NCBI RefSeq assembly: GCF_004216665.1
Contig: NZ_SGWY01000001.1
Location: 186,001-250,000, forward strand
Direction of reading: 5' to 3'
Length of the DNA: 64,000 bases
Origin: Agromyces ramosus
GTDB lineage: Bacteria > Actinomycetota > Actinomycetes > Actinomycetales > Microbacteriaceae
Under the pieces are notes generated by a model. The model was not told the DNA's origin, made no database searches, and worked only from the letters and a program-made list of their open reading frames with translations. How positions within the stretch are numbered: position 1 is the stretch's first letter; each line of letters opens with the position of its first letter. Made by a program: the position numbers and the translations under genes. Below, one piece after another: positions 16,614-24,906 of the stretch.

Positions 16614-17525
16614 ATGAGCATCGCTGAGGTCGCCGCCCGCTGTGCCGCGGCGGCACTCGTCGTGGTGGCGTTCGCCGCGTGCACGTCACCGGTCGACGAC
16701 GCCGGGTCCGCCGTCGCGACGTCGACGCGCGGCACGCTGCCCGAGCCGCCCGCCACCGAGTTCGACCCCGGCCACATCGTGAGCGACGATGCGTTCTACG
16801 ACAGCGGGGCGATGAGCGAGGAGGAGATCCAGGCGTTCCTCGAGTCGGTGTCGTGCCGGCCCGACGAGGGCGTGGAGTGCCTGGCCGACTACACGCAGTC
16901 GACGACCACGCAGCCCGCCGTCGGCGGCGCGCACTGCGCGGAGTACCGCGGCGGCATCCGCGAGCGCGCCAGCCGCATCATCGCGAAGGTCTCCGAGGCC
17001 TGCGGCATCAGCCCGCGCAGCCTCCTCGTGCTCCTCCAGAAGGAGCAGTCCCTCCTCAGCCGTCCGAGCATCTCGGGATACGAGCGCGCGACCGGGTACG
17101 GATGCCCCGACACCGCCGACTGCGACACCAAGTACTTCGGCTTCTTCAACCAGGTGTACAACGCGGCGTGGCAGTTCCGGCAGTACACCGAGGAGCCCGA
17201 CCGCGCGTACCGGATCGGCACCGTGCAGGTCGGCTACCACCCGGATGCCGCGTGCGGCGCCTCTGCCGTCGAGATCCGCAACCAGGCCACCGCCAACCTC
17301 TACAACTACACGCCGTACCAGCCGAGTGACGCGACCCTCGCCGACCCCGACACCGGCGACGGCTGCAGCGCGTTCGGCAACCTCAACTTCTGGCGGATCT
17401 GGCATCGCTGGTTCGGCGACCCCGAGGCCGAGCGGCTGCCCGCGTTCTTCCCGCCCTGCTCGCGGCTCGTGGGCGGACACCCGTGCCCGCCCGCCCAGGC
17501 GACCATCCCCGCCGCGGCGGGCTGA
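16614..17525 (+). CDS. Secreted lipoprotein of an actinobacterial lysozyme-like family
   Basis: This 303-residue protein has a signal peptide ending in the lipobox FAAC, with Cys23 the likely lipidation site, and then a Thr/Pro linker. The mature domain contains the segments ACGISPRSLLVLLQKEQSLL, CPDTADCDTKYFGFFNQVY and NYTPYQPSDA and ends NFWRIWHRWFG. I recognise this pattern from actinobacterial secreted proteins often linked to SH3 or hemagglutinin-type repeats; the QKEQSLL segment resembles the catalytic-Glu helix of lysozyme-like enzymes, so a wall hydrolase is possible. The many cysteines suggest disulphides. That activity is inference from pattern. The C-terminus ends in a short Pro/Ala tail with no anchor. 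Confidence 0.65.
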   Translation: MSIAEVAARCAAAALVVVAFAACTSPVDDAGSAVATSTRGTLPEPPATEFDPGHIVSDDAFYDSGAMSEEEIQAFLESVSCRPDEGVECLADYTQSTTTQPAVGGAHCAEYRGGIRERASRIIAKVSEACGISPRSLLVLLQKEQSLLSRPSISGYERATGYGCPDTADCDTKYFGFFNQVYNAAWQFRQYTEEPDRAYRIGTVQVGYHPDAACGASAVEIRNQATANLYNYTPYQPSDATLADPDTGDGCSAFGNLNFWRIWHRWFGDPEAERLPAFFPPCSRLVGGHPCPPAQATIPAAAG

Positions 17526-17528
17526 GGG

Positions 17529-18005
17529 TCAGCCGGCGACCACGGCCGTCGGTTCTTGGTGCACCGGGAACGCGACGGATGCCGCGATGAAGCACTTCTC
17601 GGCGGCCTCGGCGTGGATCTCCCCGGCGACCGCGAGCATCGAGGCATCCGCCACGACGACGCGGGGACGCAGGGTCGCCTCGCTGAACGCGCCGCCGCCA
17701 CGGCCGTCCTCGATCATCGTGCCCGTGGCGGCATCCGTGTACCCGCGCACGATCACGCCATGACGGGTGGCGACGTGCAGGTACGAGAGCATGTGGCACT
17801 CGCTGAGCGCCGCGAGCAGCAGCTCCTCGGGGTTCCAGCGCTCGCGGTCGCCGTGGAAGACCCGGTCGCTCGATCCCGCGATGTCGTGCAGCTTGCCGGC
17901 GGCGCGCACGACGTGCTGCCGGCCGTAGGCGCGATAGCCCGACGTGCCCTCGCCGCGATCGCCCTGCCATTCCAGCTCGACCGCATAGTGGTGTTCGCCG
18001 AGCAT
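17529..18005 (-). CDS. OsmC family peroxiredoxin-like protein
   Basis: This 158-residue protein has the OsmC/Ohr fold markers: the LEWQGDRGEGTSGY strand, NPEELLLAALSECHMLSYL with the first redox Cys, and HAEAAEKCFIAASVAFPV with the second. The family reduces organic or lipid hydroperoxides using these two cysteines. The start at 18005 follows CAGGAGG by 5 bases; an ATG ten codons upstream lacks this site. It is convergent with the lipoprotein gene (three bases between the stops) and divergent from gabT. The OsmC/YhfA subclass cannot be settled by eye. Confidence 0.85.
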   Translation of the reverse strand: MLGEHHYAVELEWQGDRGEGTSGYRAYGRQHVVRAAGKLHDIAGSSDRVFHGDRERWNPEELLLAALSECHMLSYLHVATRHGVIVRGYTDAATGTMIEDGRGGGAFSEATLRPRVVVADASMLAVAGEIHAEAAEKCFIAASVAFPVHQEPTAVVAG

Positions 18006-18097
18006 CCGGGCCTCCTGTCGGGTGGGTCGCGTCATCCGATTCTGGCACTCCCGGCGGCCACGGCGCCCGGGTGCGGCGGCGATAGGGTGGAGTCATC

Positions 18098-19474
18098 ATG
18101 ACTGACACCCAGATTCCCGCAGAGACCGCGACCGCACCGGTGTACGCCGTGCCCCAGGAGCGTCAGGTCGTGACCGCCATCCCCGGTCCGAAGTCGGAGC
18201 AACTGCACGCACGACGCGCGAAGGTCGTGTCGGCCGGCGTCTCCTCCGCGCTGCCCGTGTACATCGAGCGCGCGAACGGCGCGATCCTCGTCGACGTCGA
18301 CGGCAACCGGTTCATCGACTTCGGCGCGGGAATCGGCGTCACCACCGTGGGCCACACCGAGCAGCACGTGGTGCAGGCGGCGGCCGACCAGCTGCAGGAC
18401 GTCATCCACACGCTCTTCACGATCACGCCCTACGAGGAGTACGTGCGCGTCGCCGAGCTCCTGGCCGAGCACACGCCGGGCAACTGGGAGAAGAAGAGCG
18501 TGCTCGTGAACTCGGGCGCCGAGGCGGTCGAGAACGGCGTGAAGATCGCGCGCAAGTTCACCGGCCGTCGAGCCGTCGCGGTGCTCGACCACGCCTACCA
18601 CGGCCGCACCAACCTCACGATGGCCATGAACTACAAGGCCCACCCGTACGCCACCGGCTACGGCCCGTTCGCGGGCGACGTCTACCACGCCCCCAGCTCC
18701 TACCCCTACCGCGACGGCCTCTCGGGTGCGGATGCCGCGGCCCGCACGATCGCCTACCTCGAGAAGGTCGTCGGGGCGAGCGACCTCGCCTGCCTCGTCG
18801 TGGAGCCCATCCAGGGCGAGGGCGGCTTCATGGTGCCCGCCGACGGCTACCTGAACATCCTGCAGGGCTGGTGCACCGAGCACGGCGTGGTCATGATCGC
18901 CGACGAGATCCAGAGCGGCATGGCGCGAACCGGCCGATACTTCGCGAGCGAGCACTTCGGGTGGGAGCCCGACGTCGTGCTCTCGGCCAAGGGCATCGCC
19001 GGCGGGCTGCCGCTCGCCGCGGTGACGGGCCGCGCCGAGATCATGGACGCGTCGCAGCCCGGCGGGCTCGGCGGCACCTTCGGCGGCAACCCGGTGGCCT
19101 GCGCCGCGGCGATCGCCGTCTTCGAGTCGATCGAGCGGGACCACCTCCTCGGCGAGGCCGAGCGCATCGGGTCGACCCTCACCGCGGGCCTCGAGCGCCT
19201 GAAGCAGCGCTACGACCTCATCGGCGAGATCCGCGGAACGGGCGCGATGGTCGCCATCGAGCTGGTGCAGCCCGGCACGGGCGACACGACGAAGGTGCCG
19301 AACGCCGAGGCGGTCTCCGCCCTCGTGGCATACGCGGCCCAGCACGGCGTGCTGTTCCTGAGCGCCGGCACGTGGGGCAACGTGCTCCGCTTCCTCCCGG
19401 GCCTCGCGGTGAGCGACGCCCTGATCGAAGACGGACTCCGCGTGCTCGACGACGGCTTCGCGTCGCTCGGGTAG
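18098..19474 (+). CDS. gabT: 4-aminobutyrate--2-oxoglutarate transaminase
   Basis: This 458-residue class-III PLP aminotransferase carries VNSGAEAVENGVKIAR, DHAYHGRTNLTMAMNYK, the Asp of IADEIQSGMARTGR and the PLP lysine in LSAKGIAGGLPLAAVTGR. These match GabT, which makes succinate semialdehyde and glutamate from GABA and 2-oxoglutarate. The ATG at 18098 has GGTGGAG upstream. The next gene begins five bases after its stop, so the two are probably co-transcribed. The polyamine importer follows on the opposite strand, and putrescine-to-GABA genes lie at 42.8-47.8 kb. No succinate-semialdehyde dehydrogenase is in the window. Confidence 0.92.
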   Translation: MTDTQIPAETATAPVYAVPQERQVVTAIPGPKSEQLHARRAKVVSAGVSSALPVYIERANGAILVDVDGNRFIDFGAGIGVTTVGHTEQHVVQAAADQLQDVIHTLFTITPYEEYVRVAELLAEHTPGNWEKKSVLVNSGAEAVENGVKIARKFTGRRAVAVLDHAYHGRTNLTMAMNYKAHPYATGYGPFAGDVYHAPSSYPYRDGLSGADAAARTIAYLEKVVGASDLACLVVEPIQGEGGFMVPADGYLNILQGWCTEHGVVMIADEIQSGMARTGRYFASEHFGWEPDVVLSAKGIAGGLPLAAVTGRAEIMDASQPGGLGGTFGGNPVACAAAIAVFESIERDHLLGEAERIGSTLTAGLERLKQRYDLIGEIRGTGAMVAIELVQPGTGDTTKVPNAEAVSALVAYAAQHGVLFLSAGTWGNVLRFLPGLAVSDALIEDGLRVLDDGFASLG

Positions 19475-19479
19475 CGCGC

Positions 19480-20469
19480 GTGCCCGGCACATTCTCCGTC
19501 TCCGACGCCGTCGAACTCGCCGTGGTCGAACGCAGTGGTTTCATCGAGTCCAGGCACGCCGGCTCCGCGGTCGTGCTCTCCCCCGAGGGCGAGGTGCTGC
19601 GCGCGCTCGGCGACACGCACACCCCGACCTTCCCCCGGTCCTGCCTGAAGCCGTTCCAGGCCGTCGCCGTGATGACGTCGGGGGTCTCGCTCCGCGGCGA
19701 GGACGCGGCGATCGCGACCGCGAGCCACTCCGGCACCGCGGCGCACGTCGCGCTCGTGCGCGGACTCCTCGCCCGCGAGTCCCTGCCGACCTCGGCACTC
19801 GGCTGCCCGCCCGCGTCGCCGACCGATCAGGCCGCACGCGACGAGCTGATCCGGAGCGGCGCACCTCGCGAGCGCGTCTACATGAACTGCTCGGGCAAGC
19901 ATGCCGCGATGCTGCTCGCCTGCGTCGCGAACGACTGGCCGCTCGAGGGCTACCTCGATCCCGAGCATCCGCTCCAGAAGCGCATCCTCGACGTCCTCGA
20001 GCGGTTCACCGGCGAACGCCCGGCGGCCACGGGCGTCGACGGATGCGGCGCGCCCGTGCACGCCGTCAGCCTGCGCGCCCTGGCCCGCGGCATCCAGAAG
20101 ATCACGACGGCGGCGTCGTCGTCGCCGTTCGCCCTCTACCGCGAGGCGGCCGCCCTCACGGAGGCGGCGCGCGACCACGCGTGGGCGGTCGGCGGACCCG
20201 GCCAGCCCGACACCGTGGCCATGGAGCGGCTCGGCGTGTTCGCGAAGGTGGGAGCCGAGGGCGTCATGGTCATGACCGCGCCGAACGGCACGACCACCGC
20301 GCTGAAGGTGCTCGACGGGTCGTCGCGTGCGTCCACCATCATCGCGCTGCGGCTGCTCGCCGAGGCCGGCGCGCTGCAGGACGCCGCCGTCGACGCCGTG
20401 CAGACCGAGCTCGACCTGTGGGTCATGGGCGGCGAGCGTCGGGTCGGCCAGGTGCGCGCGACGATCTGA
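19480..20469 (+). CDS. Asparaginase (type II PF06089-like family)
   Basis: This 329-residue protein belongs to the family annotated as L-asparaginase II (PF06089/COG4448), unrelated to the classical AnsA/AnsB fold. Landmarks are SCLKPFQAVAVMTSG, NCSGKHAAMLLAC, GCGAPVHAVSLRALARG and GVFAKVGAEGV. The family hydrolyses asparagine to aspartate and ammonia; few members are characterised, so substrate range is uncertain. The start is the GTG at 19480, five bases after gabT. The pairing with gabT suggests a role in nitrogen recovery from amino compounds. A stem-loop at 20475-20517 ends the transcript. Confidence 0.82.
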   Translation: MPGTFSVSDAVELAVVERSGFIESRHAGSAVVLSPEGEVLRALGDTHTPTFPRSCLKPFQAVAVMTSGVSLRGEDAAIATASHSGTAAHVALVRGLLARESLPTSALGCPPASPTDQAARDELIRSGAPRERVYMNCSGKHAAMLLACVANDWPLEGYLDPEHPLQKRILDVLERFTGERPAATGVDGCGAPVHAVSLRALARGIQKITTAASSSPFALYREAAALTEAARDHAWAVGGPGQPDTVAMERLGVFAKVGAEGVMVMTAPNGTTTALKVLDGSSRASTIIALRLLAEAGALQDAAVDAVQTELDLWVMGGERRVGQVRATI

Positions 20470-20474
20470 TCCGT

Positions 20475-20517
20475 CGGCGGATGCCGCGTCGGGATCGCTC
20501 CCGCGCGGCATCCGTCG
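20475..20517. terminator. Bidirectional terminator between asparaginase and potC
   Basis: Fourteen-base arms (20475-20488 and 20504-20517) pair with one G-U wobble around a 15-base loop that can itself fold. It lies between convergent genes. The arms contain GGATGCCGCG and its complement, the same motif as the terminators at 10099 and 62353. Confidence 0.7.
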
Positions 20518-20532
20518 TCGGCTCGGTTCGGG

Positions 20533-21428
20533 TCAGCCGAGCTTCGCGAGCCGTTTCGCGCGCGCCGCGCGGGAGACCTGCGCGCCGATCACGAGCACGA
20601 GCGCGAAGAGGAACACCGCGGACGCGATGACGTTGGCCTCTGCCGGGATGCCACGCGAAGCCGAGATGTAGATGTACTTCGGGAACGTCGAGACCGAGCC
20701 CGAGTTGAAGTTCGTGATGATGAAGTCGTCGAAGCTCAGGGCGAACGACAGCAGGGCCGCGGCCAGGATGCCCGGCGTCAGCAGGGGGAACGTGACCCGC
20801 CAGAAGACCTGCGATGGCGAGCCGTAGAGGTCGCGGCCGGCCTCCTCGAGTGCGGGATCGAGGCTGGCGACGCGGGCCTTGACGGTGACCACCACGAAGC
20901 TGATGCAGAACATCGTGTGCGCCAGGATGATCGTCGTCATGTCCTTCGGCACGCCCACCGCGAGGAACTGCGCGGCGAGGCCGGCACCCAGCACGACCTC
21001 GGGCGTGGCCATCGGGAGGAACAGCAGGAGGCTGATCGCCGAGCGGGCCCGGAAGCGGTACCGCACGAGCGCGATCGCGATCATGGTGCCGAGGACCGTG
21101 GCGATGAGCGTCGCGACCAGGCCGATGATGATGCTGTTCGTGAAGGCCTGGCACACCGCTCCGCCCTCGACGTTGCAGACGTTCAGCCACTTGTCGAGCG
21201 TGAACCCGCGCCACGAGATGTTCGACTTGAGGGAGTCGTTGAAGGAGAACACGAACGTGTACGCGATCGGGATCAGCAGGAACACGAACGCGAGGACGGT
21301 GTAGACGGGGAGGAGCCAGTCGCCGAGGCCGATCCGGCGCCGGCGCGGGAAGCCGCGCGGGCCGCGGTCCTCCTGCGTCTCGCTCTCCGTGAACCCGCCG
21401 AGGACGGCCGCAGCCTGGACTTCGCCGC

Positions 21429-21432
<4 letters not shown>
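20533..21432 (-). CDS. potC: Spermidine/putrescine ABC transporter permease PotC
   Basis: This is a 299-residue permease with six transmembrane helices. The first follows a basic cytoplasmic N-terminus (GFPRRRRIGLGDWLL). The EAA coupling loop reads EEAGRDLYGSPSQVFWRVTFPLLTPG, and SFALSFDDFIITNF is typical of PotC. It starts with a GTG at 21432 overlapping the potB stop (GTGA). It is the last gene of potD-potA-potB-potC. A loop with two cysteines (VCNVEGGAVCQA) lies outside the membrane. Within the class, transport of putrescine, spermidine or another cation cannot be separated from sequence. Confidence 0.92.
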
Positions 21433-22340
<908 letters not shown>

Positions 22341-22342
22341 GG

Positions 22343-23548
22343 TCAGTGCTCCTCGAGCTCCGACACGAGGGCCTCGCGTCGCTGTACGGCGATCGCGGTC
22401 GTCGAGTCGTCGGCCGGGAACCGGCCGGACTCGCCCGGGTCGTCCTCTAGGCCGAACCCGTGCTCGACCTCCCAGCTCACCCAGACCTCTGCGCCGACGC
22501 CCGCGACCGGGCCGACGCCGATGTTCTGCGCGAACACGAGCACCGCGCCGACACCGGGCACGTCGACGATGTACTGCGTGCTCACGCCCGAGAAGGACGC
22601 GTCGATGACCCGGCCGGGTCCGAGGACGTTGCGGTCGGCCGTGGCCGTGGGCGCCTCGGCGTGCAGCGCGACCTTCTCGGGTCGTACGCCGACGGTGACC
22701 TCGCCCTGGTGCCGCTGGGCGCGTGCCGTGGGCACCACGATGCGGGTTCCCCCGGCGTCGATCGTGACCGCCGCGCCCGTGGTGCCCACGACCTCGCCGG
22801 TGAACAGGTTCGACTGGCCGAGGAAGTTGGCGACGAAGGCGGTGCGCGGCAGGTCGTAGAGCTCCGCCGGCGCGCCCATCTGCTCGATGGCGCCCTTGTT
22901 CATGACCGCGACGGTGTCGGCCATGGTCATGGCCTCCTCCTGGTCGTGCGTCACGTGGAGGAACGTCAGGCCGACCTCCTCCTGGATGCCCTTCAGCTCC
23001 AGCTGCATCTGGCGGCGGAGCTTCAGGTCGAGCGCGCCGAGCGGCTCGTCGAGGAGCAGGAGCGCCGGGCGGTTCACGATCGCGCGCGCCAGGGCGACCC
23101 GCTGCTGCTGGCCGCCGGACAGCTGCTGGGGCTTGCGCTGGGCGAGGTGGTCGAGCTCGACGAGGCGGAGCGCCTCGTGCGCCTTGCCGACCGGGTCGGC
23201 GATGCGGCGCCGCTTCAGCCCGAAGGCCACGTTCTCGATGATCGTCATGTGCGGGAAGAGCGCGTAGCTCTGGAACACGGTGTTCACCGGACGCTCGTGC
23301 GACTTGGTGTCGGTCACGTCCTTGCCGCCGATCAGGATCCGACCGCGGGTCGGCTCCTCGAGGCCCGCGACGAGCCGGAGCGTGGTGGTCTTGCCGCAGC
23401 CCGACGGGCCGAGCAGGGCGAAGAAGGAACCGGCCGGGATGACGAGGTCGAGGTCCTCGATCGCCGTGAAGCCGGGGAATCGCTTCTGGATCCCGACCAG
23501 CTCGAGATCCGCGCCGCGCTCGGCGAACTCACGAACCGACATGCTCAC
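22343..23548 (-). CDS. potA: Spermidine/putrescine ABC transporter ATP-binding protein PotA
   Basis: This is a 401-residue ABC ATPase. Walker A is GPSGCGKTT, the signature is LSGGQQQRVALARAI, Walker B is ALLLLDEPLGALD and the switch histidine lies in HVTHDQEEAMTMAD. A TOBE regulatory domain follows from about residue 250. A longer than usual C-terminal tail (about 40 residues, Asp/Glu-rich) follows. It starts at the GTG at 23548 that overlaps the potD stop; ATG 23542 is the alternative. It energises polyamine import through PotBC. Confidence 0.93.
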   Translation of the reverse strand: MSMSVREFAERGADLELVGIQKRFPGFTAIEDLDLVIPAGSFFALLGPSGCGKTTTLRLVAGLEEPTRGRILIGGKDVTDTKSHERPVNTVFQSYALFPHMTIIENVAFGLKRRRIADPVGKAHEALRLVELDHLAQRKPQQLSGGQQQRVALARAIVNRPALLLLDEPLGALDLKLRRQMQLELKGIQEEVGLTFLHVTHDQEEAMTMADTVAVMNKGAIEQMGAPAELYDLPRTAFVANFLGQSNLFTGEVVGTTGAAVTIDAGGTRIVVPTARAQRHQGEVTVGVRPEKVALHAEAPTATADRNVLGPGRVIDASFSGVSTQYIVDVPGVGAVLVFAQNIGVGPVAGVGAEVWVSWEVEHGFGLEDDPGESGRFPADDSTTAIAVQRREALVSELEEH

Positions 23549-24756
23549 GCACCCAGCAGGATGCTCTGGAACTCAGCCTGGTACTTCTGCTCCTCGGCTC
23601 CCGTGAGGGTCCGGAAGATGTGAGCCTGCGAGAGCGTCTCCTCGTTGGGGAAGATGAGCTGGTTCTCGGCGAGCTCGGGGTCGATCGCGGCGGCGGCCTC
23701 CTGCGCTCCGACGACGGGCGTGATGTAGTTCACCCATGCGGCGACCTCGGCCGCGACCTCGGGCTCGTAGTAGTAGTTCATGAGCGCCTCGGCGTTGGCC
23801 TTGCGGGGCGACCCGATGGGCACGAGGAAGTTGTCGTTCCACAGGGTGCCGCCGGCGGTCGGGATCGCGAACTCCCACTTGTCGCCGGCCTCGGCGTTGA
23901 TGACCGTGATATCGCCCGACCAGCAGATCGCCGCGAGGGTGTCCTCGCTCTTGAGGTCCTCGAGGTACGAGTTGCCCTTGATGTTGCGGACCTGCCCGTT
24001 CTCGACCTGCTCGCGGAGGATCTCGATCGCCTCGGTGTACTCGGCGTCGCCCCACTCACCGGCGATGTCGACGCCGTTCTCGAGCATGATGAGGCCCATG
24101 GTGTCGCGCATCTCGGAAAGCACGCCGACCCGGCCCTTGAGCTCGGAGTTCCACAGGTCGGCCACCGAGGCGAGGCCGCCGGGGATCGCCTCCTTGTTCC
24201 AGCAGATGCCGGCGAACCCGCCCTGCCACGGCAGCGAGAACTTGCGGCCGGGGTCGAAGTCGGGGTTCTGGAGTGCCGGCGTCAGGTTCGAGAGGTTCGG
24301 GATGTTGGCGTGGTCGAGCTCCTGCGTGTAGCCGAATCGGATCCAGCGGCCGACCATCCAGTCGGTGAGGCAGACCGTGTCGGCGCCGATGTCCTGGCCG
24401 AGGGCGAGCTGGTCCTTGACCTTGCCGTAGTACGTGTTGTTGTCGTCGACGGCCACCTCGTAGTTCACCTCGATGCCGGTCTCGTCGGCGAATGCGACCA
24501 GCGTCGGGTAGTCGCCGTTGTCGTCCTCGTCGATGTAGGCCGCCCAGTTCGCCCAGTTCAGGGTCTTGTCGGTGGACGACGTGTCGGCCGCGGGGCTGGG
24601 CTTGCCCGCACCACCGGTCGAGCAGGCCGCGAGCGCGAGCGCGGAGGCACCGGCACCGGCACCGGCCAGGAGCGTGCGGCGATTCACCTGAGCCTGTCGC
24701 GCCTGGGCGATCAGGGCACGGATCATCGGGTCTTGGGGAAGGGGCCGAGCGGTCAC
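23545..24756 (-). CDS. potD: Polyamine ABC transporter substrate-binding lipoprotein PotD
   Basis: This is a 403-residue receptor. The N-terminus has a twin-arginine-like segment (NRRTLLAG, Arg26-Arg27) followed by a hydrophobic stretch and the lipobox LAAC (Cys45), so it may be a Tat-exported lipoprotein. The mature domain opens LNWANWAAYIDED, which matches spermidine/putrescine receptors; aromatic and acidic pocket residues occur in the usual places (WQGGFAGICWNKEAI, CWSGDI). The GTG at 24756 follows GGAG by 5 bases. It is the first gene of the pot operon and has its own promoter upstream. Polyamine specificity fits the gabT and putrescine-catabolic genes in the window. Confidence 0.9.
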   Translation of the reverse strand: MTARPLPQDPMIRALIAQARQAQVNRRTLLAGAGAGASALALAACSTGGAGKPSPAADTSSTDKTLNWANWAAYIDEDDNGDYPTLVAFADETGIEVNYEVAVDDNNTYYGKVKDQLALGQDIGADTVCLTDWMVGRWIRFGYTQELDHANIPNLSNLTPALQNPDFDPGRKFSLPWQGGFAGICWNKEAIPGGLASVADLWNSELKGRVGVLSEMRDTMGLIMLENGVDIAGEWGDAEYTEAIEILREQVENGQVRNIKGNSYLEDLKSEDTLAAICWSGDITVINAEAGDKWEFAIPTAGGTLWNDNFLVPIGSPRKANAEALMNYYYEPEVAAEVAAWVNYITPVVGAQEAAAAIDPELAENQLIFPNEETLSQAHIFRTLTGAEEQKYQAEFQSILLGA

Positions 24757-24831
24757 GGGAACTCCATTCGGGTTGCAGGCGCGTGCTGGGGGTGCGTCGA
24801 TACTGCCACACTGGTGGTCGACTTTCACGCG

Positions 24832-24860
24832 ATCATGTCCGAATCGTTAATTTCTGGCAA
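24832..24860 (-). promoter_or_regulatory. Putative potDABC promoter
   Basis: On the minus strand TTGCCA (24855-24860) and CATGAT (24832-24837) are separated by 17 bases in a locally AT-rich gap of 150 bases between the FtsK-like gene and potD. This gives a leader of about 70 bases. The boxes are reasonable but not perfect. Confidence 0.4.
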
Positions 24861-24906
24861 CATCCGGTGCGGATTCAGTATGCGATTGGGCCTCGGGCCG
24901 ACGTTT

